DNA of 64,000 nucleotides, from contig CM076945.1 in assembly GCA_039566865.1 (NCBI GenBank), forward strand, positions 7,553,501 to 7,617,500, given 5' to 3'. The notes under the pieces are model-generated. The model ran no database searches and was not told the DNA's origin. It saw nothing but the letters and a program-made list of their open reading frames with translations. Shown piece by piece: positions 23,489 to 35,900 of the stretch (position 1 is the first letter of the stretch; each line of letters opens with the position of its first letter). Both the position numbers and the translations under genes were made by a program. The stretch comes from Aurelia coerulea. Taxonomy: Eukaryota > Cnidaria > Scyphozoa > Semaeostomeae > Ulmaridae.

Positions 23489-23879
23489 AACGAGACTGAG
23501 ATTACAATTTGTCGTAAATTTTGCTCCTTTTTTATATATTTGATCTGAACCTTTTTGCTCAATCTACCTGTATGAGTGAGAATTCAATTCAACAGATAAG
23601 TAGGTAAAGCAATTCAGTTCAATAGATACGTAGGTAAAACCATTTTCGTGATTGCGAGCGAAAACTGGTACGAATTGTAATATGTCTTTCAAAAGGTTAA
23701 CCGCAGATTAAGTAAATTAACCGCAGGGAAACAAGATAATCGTGCGGTAGTCAGTCCAGATAATCTGAGCGACACATGACACGGCCTAACAAAAACTAAA
23801 TGAAATAGACGAACTCATGCTATGGAACCTATGCGCCTAAATGGGTAGATAATCATATACTCAGTGGGTTATTGTCATA

Positions 23880-23960
23880 TACTTGGTTTGGTGCGTTACT
23901 ATCCTAAATGGGTGGGTTATCATCCTACATGGGTGGGTTATTTTCCTAAATGGAGCGGAT
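23880..23960. repeat. Degenerate about 28-bp minisatellite
   Basis: GGGTGGGTTATCATCCTA(A/C)ATGGGTGGGTTATTTTCCTAAAT-like units, three to four copies. Confidence 0.65.
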
Positions 23961-23984
23961 AACCTTATATTAGATGTTGTTGAC

Positions 23985-26345
23985 TCAGCTAGTTCTATGT
24001 TAGCTGCAATGCTCTTTTATTGTGCATAATCTTGGTTTTTAGCTGCTCTTGACCTTTTGCCTCAGGTAGTTCTGTGTTAACTTCAACATTATTTTATTAT
24101 TATAAAACACAATCTTGGTTTTTGGCTGCTGTTGACTCGGGCAACTCGGGTAGTTCTGTGTTAACTTCACTTCAACGTTCTTTTATTAAACACAATCTTG
24201 GTTTTTGGCTGCTGTTGACTCGGGCAACTCGGGTAGTTCTGTGTTAACTACACTTCAACGTTCTTTTATTAAACACAATCTTGGTTTTTAGCTGCTGTTG
24301 ACTCAGGCAACTCAGGTAGTTCTGTGTTAACTACACTTCAACGTTCTTTTATTAAACACAATCTTGGACCTTTTGCCTCAGGTAGTTCTGTTAACTTCAC
24401 TTCAACGTTAACTTCAACATGTATTTTATTATTATAAAACACAATCTTGGTTTTTGGCTGCTGTTGACTCGGGCAACTCGGGTAGTTCTGTGTTAACTTC
24501 ACTTCAACGTTCTTTTATTAAACACAATCTTGGTTTTTGGTTTTTAGCTGCTGTTTACTCATGCAACTCAGGTAGTTCTGTGTTAACTACACTTCAACGT
24601 TCTTTTATTAAACACAATCTTGGTTTTTAGCTGCTGTTGACTCGGGCAACTCGGGTAGTTCTGTGTTAACTACACTTCAACGTTCTTTTATTAAACACAA
24701 TCTTGGTTTTTAGCTGCTGTTGACTCAGGCAACTCAGGTAGTTCTGTGTTAACTTCACTTCAACGTTCTTTTATTAAACACAATCTTGGTTTTAGCTGCT
24801 GTTGACTCAGGCAACTCGTGTAGTTCTGTGTTACCTACACTTCAACGTTCTTTTATTAAACACAATCTTGGTTTTTAGCTGCTGTTTACTCATGCAACTC
24901 AGGTAGTTCTGTGTTAACTACACTTCAACATTCTTTTATTAAACACAATCTTGGTTTTTAGCTGCTGTTGACTCAGGCAACTCAGGTAGTTCTGTGTTAA
25001 CTACACTTCAACGTTCTTTTATTAAACACAATCTTGGTTTTTAGCTGCTGTTGACTCAGGCAACTCAGGTAGTTCTGTGTTAACTACACTTCAACGTTCT
25101 TTTATTTAAACACAATCTTGGTTTTTAGCTGCTGTTGACTCAGGCAACTCAGGTAGTTCTGTGTTAACTACACTTCAACGTTCTTTTATTAAACACAATC
25201 TTGGTTTTTAGCTGCTGTTGACTCAGGCAACTCAGGTAGTTCTGTGTTAACTACACTTCAACGTTCTTTTATTAAACACAATCTTGGTTTTTAGCTGCTG
25301 TTGACTCAGGCAACTCAGGTAGTTCTGTGTTAACTACACTTCAACGTTCTTTTATTAAACACAATCTTGGTTTTTAGCTGCTGTTGACTCAGGCAACTCA
25401 GGTAGTTCTGTGTTAACTACACTTCAACGTTCTTTTATTAAACACAATCTTGGTTTTTAGCTGCTGTTGACTCAGGCAACTCAGGTAGTTCTGTGTTAAC
25501 TACACTTCAACGTTCTTTTATTAAACACAATCTTGGTTTTTAGCTGCTGTTGACTCAGGCAACTCAGGTAGTTCTGTGTTAACTTCACTTCAACGTTCTT
25601 TTATTAAACACAATCTTGGTTTTTAGCTGCTGTTGACTCAGGCAACTCGGGTAGTTCTGTGTTAACTACATTTCAACGTTCTTTTATTAAACACAATCTT
25701 GGTTTTTAGCTGCTGTTGACTCATGCAACTCAGGTAGTTCTGTGTTAACTCAGGCAACTCACTTCAACAACGTTCTTTTATTAAACACAATCTTGGTTTT
25801 TAGCTGCTGTTGACTCATGCAACTCAGGTAGTTCTGTGTTAACTTCACTTCAACGTTCTTTTATAAAACACAATCTTGGTTTTTAGCTGCTGTTGACTCA
25901 TGCAACTCAGGTAGTTCTGTGTTAACTTCACTTCAACGTTCTTTTATTAAACACAATCTTGGTTTTTAGCTGCTGTTTACTCATGCAACTCAGGTAGTTC
26001 TGTGTTAACTACACTTCAACATTCTTTTATTAAACACAATCTTGGTTTTTAGCTGCTGTTGACTCAGGCAACTCAGGTAGTTCTGTGTTAACTACACTTC
26101 AACGTTCTTTTATTAAACACAATCTTGGTTTTTAGCTGCTGTTGACTTGTGCAACTCAGGTAGTTCTGTGTTAACTACACTTCAACGTTCTTTTATTAAA
26201 CACAATCTTGGTTTTTAGCTGCTGTTAACTCAGGCAACTCATGTAGTTCTGTGTTAACTACACTTCAACATTCTTTTATTAAACACAATCTTGGTTTTTA
26301 GCTGCTGTTGACTCAGGCAACTCATGTAGTTCTGTGTTAACTTCA
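23985..26345 (+). repeat. 83-bp tandem array, about 28 units
   Basis: The unit runs GGTAGTTCTGTGTTAAC, TACACTTCAACGTTC, TTTTATTAAACACAATC, TTGGTTTTTAGCTGCTG, TTGACTCAGGCAACTCA. The left end is diverged and irregular; the centre (24950-25560) is almost invariant and therefore recently homogenised. It stops about 265 bp before the first identified AREL1 exon and about 110 bp before a decayed copy of that exon. The 5' flanks of both exon copies resemble the unit start (CAGGTTGTTCAGTGTTTATTTCAA). Confidence 0.97.
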
Positions 26346-26389
26346 CTTCAATGTTCTTTATAAGACACAAACTTGGTATTTCATCGCTT

Positions 26390-26553
26390 TTTATTCAGGT
26401 TGTTCAGTGTTTATTTCAAGGCTGTGTTATCAAGCATTTTCCTTACTTTGCAACAAAGATTGCCGTGTGTCTAGGATCGGTACTTGCAGTGTTCGTGGTC
26501 ATAATCATAATCATAATGCTGCTATCCCTTTACCGCGCAATTAAGACTTAGGT
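26390..26553 (+). pseudogene. Decayed tandem copy of the AREL1 membrane-segment exon
   Basis: 26453-26551 aligns with the true exon start at 26611: CAACAAAGATTGCC against CAGCAAAGATTATC, then GGATCGGTACTTGCAGT against GGATTGGTAATTGCAGT. The translation KIAVCLGSVLAVFVVIIIII mirrors KIIFLLGLVIAVVFVIIVV, followed by YRAIK against CRALK. It has lost the acceptor AG (TTTGCAA instead of CTTGCAG) and ends in TAG at 26549-26551, so it cannot splice like its sister. It may still be translated from an in-frame ATG at 26351. Confidence 0.75.
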
Positions 26554-26610
26554 GGTTGTTCCGTGCTAATTCCAAAGCTCCGTGACTTATCTTTTTTCCT
26601 TATCTTGCAG

Positions 26611-26987
26611 CAAAGATTATCTTCTTGTTGGGATTGGTAATTGCAGTTGTCTTTGTCATAATAGTGGTACGCATTTGCCGGGCATTAAAAGACGATTTTG
26701 GGGCAGGTTTTCGACGTTTGGGCAATGCCGTAGCCGAAGGGAGCAGGAATTTATTCCGTAATCAGCAAGCTGAAGCGCGTCAACCGCTTCTTGGACCAAA
26801 CGCAGCCACGACCCAAAACAATTCAACTGGGGCAACGGGATTTTGGCGAAGCATGATCAACGCAGTGTTTGGAAACAGAACGTCAGCTGGTCCATCTTTG
26901 CCCTTCAATCCAAACAATACAAAGTTGGAGTTCTCTTGGAAAGACGAGAATGCCATTGTTGGAGAAATGCATAACTTTACCATAAAA
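26611..26987 (+). CDS. AREL1: AREL1 exon: membrane helix and start of filamin repeat
   Basis: Strong acceptor (CTTTTTTCCTTATCTTGCAG) and donor AAA|GTAAGT. It starts with two bases of a codon (CA) and codes for 125 full residues: hydrophobic LLGLVIAVVFVIIVV, a basic stop (RICRALK), a polar linker with NNSTG, then the first filamin strand NTKLEFSWKDENAIVGEMHN. No in-frame ATG precedes the helix within the exon, so the N-terminus comes from an unseen exon. Confidence 0.9.
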
Positions 26988-29900
26988 GTAAGTGCATACT
27001 TCCCAAACCTTATTGCGTGAGAATCTGTTTCTCCTTACTTCTCTCGAGTAAATACGAATCTTTGATAGATGTTTGCAAAATTTTACCCCGCACAAACAAG
27101 CGCAAATGGTCTTTGAAGATGTAAGATGGTGGGTGCATTTCAAAAGTTGCGAAGATTTTTGAAATGGTTGGCTCTCAACCAACCTCGTACCCATTGACAA
27201 TGAAGGTTTCTCTGTAAACTAGCCTCCTATTGACAACAACAGATACAGTAAAAACCCGCACATAAGAACCTAAGATTCTGAACTCAGCCTGTCTAGGTTC
27301 TTATGCAATGAGGCACATCCAGTAATCAGGTGGTAGGTTCTTAACAAGGGGAAATATGTGGATCTAAATCTAGCCAAACTTTTTTACACTCTTGGCCCTA
27401 TCCATTTCAACCCAAGCTTACCCAGTTTACCCCTGCAGGCCCTGCTTATCACAGTTCTGTAAGTAATGTTTTAGAGTTCACGAAAGAGGTTGATTGGCAA
27501 AGAGATTGCATTTATTTCCCAATGAATGAATGAAACCCTTTATTAAGAACCTAGTTATGATATCAGGCTGAAATAGTTCTTATCCATTGGGTACAAAATA
27601 TATGATTTCAGGCTGTAGGTTCTTAATAAATGGAGGTTCTTATGTGCGGGTTTTTACTGTACCCTTGGGAACGAGGTTGGATCTCAAAAAGACTATTTTT
27701 ATTTACTGAGTGCTTTTGGAGTTTGATCATTGTAGGTTGCAAATAAATGTTGGAAAAAATTAAAGACAACTACCAAGTGAGTCGGGGAAAAACGTGGGGC
27801 GTTTAACGAGCCATATTTTGATGACAAACGAGTCAAATCGGATTTTAAAGACTAAAGGTTAAATTGGTTATAGAAATTTAGTTTGTTGAATCGGTCGTTT
27901 TTTCTGGTCTTTCTGCATGTATTTGCGATTTTATAATCCAGCTATTTTGGTGAAAACTATCGCTAGTATAGAAACATCCTGCTCCCTAGCAATGACAATT
28001 ACTAGAAATTTTAGCTATTCTTCAAAAGAGCCTGGGTCGAGCGTTATTTTATAAATTTTTGAATGCGATGTTCGATCGAGTGGCGTCAGAGAGCTTCTAT
28101 CACCATTGTACACATTCGAAAATTCTGCAAATTATAGCATAATATATCGTTTGATTCTGATTCTTTTCAGAATGGATAAAAGATCTATGGTCCTCCAGGG
28201 ACAGAAAGTGAATGACAATAATGTATTCCTTCTGTATTCTAACATAATGCACGCCTTGTTTCAGTTTATGTTTGTCATGGTTTAAAAGTTCACACGTGCA
28301 TGAATATGAATCTAATTGAAGACGTATTATAGGAATCTTGCGAAACACAGCTTAGGAATCATTCATCGTACATAGCCGAATGCTCGTGGCCCAAAGCGAA
28401 GGAGACCAAAGAAGCCGTGAAGATTTTTCGAAATTATACCTACCTTCATAAAACACAACCAGGACAAAAAACTGCTTGAAATTTCCCGATTTTTGTTAAG
28501 AAATCTACTCTCCAGATGCTTGGGTGTACAAGTTTACAAAAGTCGCTTGTAATTATGGAATGAAATGACCAATTTCGACCAAAAAAATGTTCGTATCTAA
28601 GTTAGTCAAATTTTTTTGCAAGAAACTAAGTATTTGGGCCAATTATCAGATTCTTTCGAATCTTTAAAAAGGTGGGTGTAAAATTCTATGACATTTTTCA
28701 TTAAATTGAATGGCTTGAAAGGAACTCATGGCACTTTGCTGTAAATCTGCCGTGGAAATGTTTTGATGTATTGATTTCTCTCAAGATCGCGGCAATTTTG
28801 AGTTTCTTCATGGTTCTATAAAAATCCTGAATGTTTCCTCCCTGCTCCCTCCTAAATATTTCGAAACAAACTTTTTTTGATTCCCTTCCAATGTTTAGAC
28901 ATTACTCAAGCACCTTCCGATAAATATGACGCAGGAAAGAAGTAAAATACAGGAACAACGAGGATTTCCTTTATTAAAAGCATTAGTTTTATTTTTCCCA
29001 GTACTGGAGTTTCTTAATTTTTTGGTGATCTAAGTTGAATTTCTTTAAAGTGGTTTCTAAAATAGTTTACGTGCAGCTGATCTCTATCTGTGTTTGCTAA
29101 AATCATGAACAGCCCCTTTAAAAAACCACAATAACCAACACATGCTCATTGACGTAGTAATTATAAACTTTTGCATGACCTTAACAAAACTGTGTATTTT
29201 GTTGGAATGTTATCTGGATAATGGTTTTGGATGTGGTTTTCATCGTCAGTCTGTTGATAATTTTACGTTGGGGCCAAGTCTGCTGAAAAATAGCGCTTTT
29301 TAGACGGCCTTATTTCTAAAAATATTAAGGATTGAAAGTTGAATGCAATGCTATTACAGTAACTATGTCGTTGAACCTTTGGTCTTGAGTGATATTAACT
29401 AACCGTTTATGTTTTGAAAATAGCAGAACACTGTTTATTCTTGTATGACGTTTAAATGTCAAGAAACTTATTTGTAGCAGTGTTAGAGTGTTAGAGTAGC
29501 CTGCGTGCAGACTCTACTGATTTCTTTTCAGAGAGCTGAAATGAAGAGAAATTAGTAGAGTCTGCACGCAGGCTATGTTAGAGACCACATTGATAATTCA
29601 TGCATATTGAAAAATTAAGAAACGTGAAGTCTAAAATGTGAAAATTTTCACGCTAAATTGAGAAACTTTTAGTATACTGTGGCCTGATCTGAAGTACTAT
29701 GGCCCTATTTGTAGCAGTGTTAGAGACCAGATTGATAATTCATGCATATATGAGATAAGAGGAAAGCAAGATAGGAAACGTTCAGTACTAAAATGTGAAA
29801 ATATTCATGCTGAATCGAGAAACTTTTAGCACAGTGGCCTGATCCAAGTTTCTTGTAGAAAAACATGTAAAAAGTCATTTTTGTCTTTCAGTTCTATTCG

Positions 29901-32900
29901 AAGTTCTTGATGGCATGTCCTTGCAGCTACATTCACGATGCTAAAGTGGTGATCAATTGCGAATCTGTGTCTGAGTTAGTTCCATGCACGATTGAAGAAA
30001 GCACCTCCTATTCATTTCAAGTTAAATTCACACCAACTATTGCTACGTCTCACCGTATTACAATATTCGCAAATGGGCATGAGATTATGAAATTTTGCAA
30101 AGTCTTCGCACCAGGTACGTTCAAGCCTTGATGTTAGAAACTCAGAAACTAGACAGCCTGATTTGAAAATGTGAGTTCCTTACATGCGGGGACTTACTGT
30201 ATATCATTTTCCACTTAGGTGTAGCAGACCCATTAAAGACGAAAGTCAAAATAGCCAGCTCGATGTTAGTCTTGAAACAAAACATGCCAGTTCATATTAC
30301 ATTGGATGAGCGTGATAAATATGGTAATACATGCAGAAGCAGTGAAGATTCGCTTGTTAAGTACACATTCAAAGTTCTTGAGGTAACTTCTTATATTTCA
30401 GGCCCCGTCCACACGTATACGTTTACGCTCGTAAACGCATAGAATGTTTTCCGTCCACACTGAAACGCCAAAGCAATTGAAAACGATTGATGAACATGGT
30501 GGATGTGACGTAACCGTTAACAAAAGTATGCTTTTGCGACCGTCCACATGTAAACGCGAAAACAGCGTTTTCAAAACAACTGAAAGCGATGAATGAAGAC
30601 AATGTCTATGACGTCATCGTTGACGAAAGTATGCGATTACGACCGTCCACATGTAAACGGGAAAACAGCGTTTTCAAAAGTATCCACTTTGGAAAGCGTT
30701 TTCGAATGTATGCGTTTAGGGTAACCTGAAACCCCGTTTTCGTGTGGACGCAAGGTGTAAACCTATACCAATGTGTGCGTTTACGAACGTAAACGTATAT
30801 GTGTGGACGGGGCCTCATTCATTGGGTAGATTTGGTCCAATACCCCCAATTCAAAGTTGCAAATTAAAACCAGCCTAAGCACTGTGATCCAGATTTCCGT
30901 TTTAGTGTAATTAATGCCAAAAAATGAAAATTTCAGAATTGTACAAAACTGATTTTTCTATATTTAACCGTAGCCTGAGGTATATCAAGACGCAAAAAAT
31001 TTTCAAATCGGACAATTTAGTGCTGAGAAAATATCATTTCAAGTTCGGCCTAAAAAGTGTACTGCAGGCTTCTTTTGTAGCACAGCAAGGCCACAAAATA
31101 GCACTAAGTTTTAAATTCAAATTTCTTGGCTTGCACTCACTCGATTTTCATGATCTTTGTTTTGTTTGACAGATTGAGCCCTGCAGAAAATGTACTGAAA
31201 AGGTCGATTGAAAATTTCATCTTGGGATGTGCAAATTTTTCAAATCTATAATGGTAACCAATCGTTCATAAAAACTAAAACTGAATCACGAAACGCTCCT
31301 TCAACATTGAAAACAAAAAATCTATGTTTCAGAACTCTCGTAAAGCCTTTTGCAGAATCACGTTTAACCTATTGGGAACATTTTTGCAAAAGGGCTAAGT
31401 AGAATAAGCACTCAACTAATTTTGGCGAATTTTTCACGAAGGCCAGTGAAGAGGAAGCCTTTTTTAACAAATTCTGTCTGTATTTGCCACTGTACTATAG
31501 ACTGAACTAGATGTTCAATGAAACAAATATTTCTCTCTTATAGTCAAAAGGAGGTTAGAGATCAACTCCCTAATCATATTAGGTATCTATTTTGGTTTTT
31601 GTTCTGTTTTCCGATGTAACAAGGCGCATGTTTCACCTTGGGATATAACAAATCATTGTAGAGTTGGCTGCATGTTTTCAAAACCCCTAAAAATTAGTTA
31701 ATTATGTAAAAATACTTTATACTACTATTGCTAAAAAGCATGTATTTGAAATTGTGGAGATATGATGAAATATTGCCTTTGCTAATAGGTTTTCGTCATA
31801 AAAATGCAATTTTTTACTATGAAAAGGTGCAAAACTGGTCTTCGTGAAAAATTCGCCAAAAATATTTGAGAGCATATTCTACTAAGCGGTTTTGCAAACG
31901 TGTTGACAATAGCTTAAACTTGATTTTACAATAGACTTTCCGAGAATTCTGAAACATATATTTTTTGTTTTTAATGTTGAAGAAGCGCTTCGTGATTCAG
32001 TTTTAGTTTTTTTAACGTTTAGTTACCACTATGAATTCGCAAAATTTCAGCATCCCAAGATAAAATTTTCAATCCACCTTTTCACTACATACTCTGCAAG
32101 GTTTAATCTGTTGAACAAAACAAAGATCATGAAAATCGGGTGAGTGCAAGCCAAGAAATTTGAATTTGAAACTTAGTGCTATTTTGTGGTCTTGCTGTGC
32201 TTAGAAAGAAGCCTGAAGTACACTTTTTAGGCCTAACTTGAAATAATGTTTTCTCAGCACTAGATTGTCCGATTTGAAATCTTTTTGGGTTTTGACATTC
32301 CTCAGGCTACGGTGAACAATAGAAAAATCAGTTTGGTACAATTCTGATACTTTCATTTTTCACATTAATTACATGCCCTGGAACACTGTGCTAAGGAACT
32401 GCTGCTTTTGAAACAACGACTTGGTTTGACTTTCATTTGCTATAATTTCTGATTTAGTGCTATGATAATTTTAAAAGGAATTTCAGGTGTTTTGGTGGCC
32501 TGATCGTTATATGGAGTGTTTTGGTATCTTGATTATCTTTGGAATTACAGTGTCTTTATTTTCATTGAAAAAATAATGAGAAATGTTCAAAAAAAACTAA
32601 AATCATCATATGCCCTAAATTTTTACAGGAACAGTGCTACAATCTTCAAGAATACCAAAATTTATCGAGGTCAACATTATGGTGCAAAGCAGAAATTCTG
32701 TTTTATGATTTAGCTATATGATGACTTCACAACCTGAAAAATGGCGTAAACACAAAGAACGCTGTGATTCAGAAACTAGTGAAGATGTCAAAATTCTCCA
32801 ATGCAAATTGATTGCAAATTATAGGGAGTGAATCAAAGGGCTGATGCAAAATCCATCTGCGCAAATTTTTTAAGATTTGATGCCTATTGTGCTGTGTAAA

Positions 32901-35900
32901 TCTAGCTTCTCACGAAGAAAAACACCGTGAGATCATGAGCACCAAGAGACAAAATGAGTGATTTGAATATGGTCTAAGCTACGAATGGCCAAAGCAACTC
33001 TCATAGTGATTTGACTACGTAGTTAACTCATTCCGCTGCTAAGATATAACGACAAGTTACTTGAGTTCTTCTTGGTCGTTTCCTAATCTCGCAATTACTG
33101 TCTGAATCGCATTTCCAAGCCAACACAATCAGCATCACAGCTCGAGAGTCCTTTCTAACCGCCATTCTGCATCAACGGTGTCTGTATGAAGCTTCGCTCC
33201 TCCGCAAGCAACCTTTCAAAAACACTTGCGGAGGAGCGAAAATTCATTCAAGATGGTGGTCGGTTGTATAGTTTTGGAAAATAAGATTCAGACAGAAATT
33301 GCAAGATTAGATAACGACAAAGAAGAACTCTAGTAAGTTCCCATTGTATATTAATTGCAAATTCAAATCATTATGTTTCTTATTGCGCATGTGCTGAAAT
33401 GTGAGTTTTCAAACATAGGCTCCAAATCTTTAAAAAGGTTGGTGTAAAATTCAATGACCTAATTTCTTTGAACCGAATGGCTTCAAAGGAACTTCAGCTG
33501 TTTTGCTATAATTCTGCCATTGAACTTTTCAGAAAGCTTCGCTATTTTCAGAGAGTGTTTTTCCTCTTTTTCAAGAATTCAAGCAAAATTTTCAAAAAAG
33601 CTTAATACAACAGTAATTTCTAAACTGTTTGACGCAACATGGCAAAAAATTTCGAAGAAAACCATAGTTTATGGATGTCTACAATATGGTATCAAGCAAA
33701 CATCTGTCACTCTTCTCGTTTATTATTTAGAAATTTGATGATGTCACATCCTGAAATGAGTTAGAGTGTAAAATACGCTGTAATTTGAAAAAAAAATATT
33801 CAAAATTTCTTGAAAATCCAACGGTAGAATTATAGGTAAGAAGCTAAAGTTTATTTGAAGCCATTCAGCTAGAAGAAAGAGGTCATACAATTTTACACCC
33901 ACCTTTTTACGCCGATTTAAAGATTTGGAACCTATGCTGAGTTTTCATTATTATTACAAAGCTAATGGTCCATACCAGTCCAGAACTGATGGCCGTGAGC
34001 AATGCAGACAAAGGTTATCATACAGCCCTTATTTATCCTTTGTTTTCCTTTCGTAGGTAAGAGGTGATTGCCCTCGCATTAATCCAGCAATTGGCGTGGA
34101 AAAGTATGATGACAATTACGTTGTTATGATGCGATTCAGAGATCCTGGATGCTACAAGACAACTGTCACGTATAGAGATGAAAATATTGGCAACAATGTC
34201 TTCGATATTCTTGTTTTAAATGGTAATTGCTTTTTTATGTGCGTTAAAGGGAATGTAAGCATATAAAAGTGGCTCAAGCCACTTGTGGTCAAATTCTAGC
34301 CTATCAGATATCAGGATTTCCTGTTGACGTAGATCAATTACCCAAATATGGAGCGGCACGTGTCATAGTCTACTGTCTTGGCCCGGCTATTTTTATCGAG
34401 GACTTACATATGCTTAGATTCCCGTTAACTGTTATCATGGATGGAAATTGAAATATTTTGTGACGCAGCAGTCTTAAGTGGACTTCTTAATCTTATCAAT
34501 GATCATTATTGTGTGGGAAGCATTGACAAAGATCTGGATCTGGATCTGTGTGTTATAGAAGCCCACAAGTGCCAGACAATCTTTATTTTTTGATACATTT
34601 TTAATGTTTATTTTTGAGGACAAGTTATGTTTTTTATAGGACAACTCCTTTTTTTGAGGACAAGTTATAAATTTTGAGGACAATTTACAATTTTTGGGGA
34701 CAAGAGATTCTTTTTGGGAACAAGCTAGATTATTTGAGGACAAATTAGAATTTTGAGGACAAGTCGGAAACCGAGGCTGCAAAGTTGAGTTGTTTCAGAA
34801 CGGGTGCTCTCTCTTCGATTAGTTTGACTACTGAGAGAGCTCCTCCTTTAAGTAATTCCCTCCATCTAATTTATCCTGTTCTTTGTTTCGTATTTATACC
34901 GGGTGCGCCAAAATAAACTATGCACGTTTGGCAGGCCAATATAAATCGTACATTTGACCAATCTTCAAAATTTATGACTTAATCTTTAGCAGAAAGCCTG
35001 AATTAGATACTGGAATTTTTTGCAAATTTTTTCAGTCTCAGTTTTTAGAGGTAAAAGCGAGTTTCCTAAAATTTTAGTTTTCGAAAACACTGAAAACGAT
35101 CAAAAATCATCGATCAAGTTTTCTGAAGAATCGACACGAATGGAAAAAGAGAGAAATTGTCCGTTTTGATTTTCGATTTAGAAGTCGTCCAATTGTAATC
35201 TATTGTACGATAGTTCGTACTAAACCCCCAAATCCCCCTGAAAACGTTTTCTCTTTATTCATTTATGTTGAATCTTTTAAAATTTGATCGATGTTTTTTG
35301 ATCGTTTTCAATTTTTTCGAAAACGAATATTTTAAGAAACTCGCTTCTTGCTCTAAAAACTGAAAACGGAAAAATGTGCAAAAAGTCTAGAATCTAATTC
35401 AGACCTTCTGCTAAAGATTAAGTCATAAATCTTCAAAATCGGTCCAGTGTACGATTTATTGTGACCTGTCAAACGTGCATAGTTTATTTTGGCGCACCCG
35501 GTATATTGTAATAATTTTAGGTATTGATATATTAGTTTTATGTAATATTGTGTAGTAGGTATATATCAGTTACTTTTAATCTGATTGCAATTTATTCTGA
35601 TTATCATTATTGATTGTTCAGAATATATTGTATGTAGAGGAATTTGAAATATGAAACTGAACTGAACTGAACTGAACTGAACTGAACTGAACTGAACTGA
35701 ACTGAACTGAACTGAACTGAACTGAACTGAACTGAACTGAGGCTAGAATTCACATTGTTTTCCACCCAGACCGCCGATTTTGCACAAGCACATGTTCAAG
35801 CAGCATTCTTTCCGAACCTGATTTGCTTTTGGAAAAGATTAGTAGTGGTGTCCATAGCAATTAACCTGTTCTTCCATGGAACATTCAATATTTATTCATT

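Noticed and set aside
23985..26345. CRISPR-like array
   Set aside because: Units are contiguous 83-bp tandem repeats without unique spacers, in a metazoan genome.
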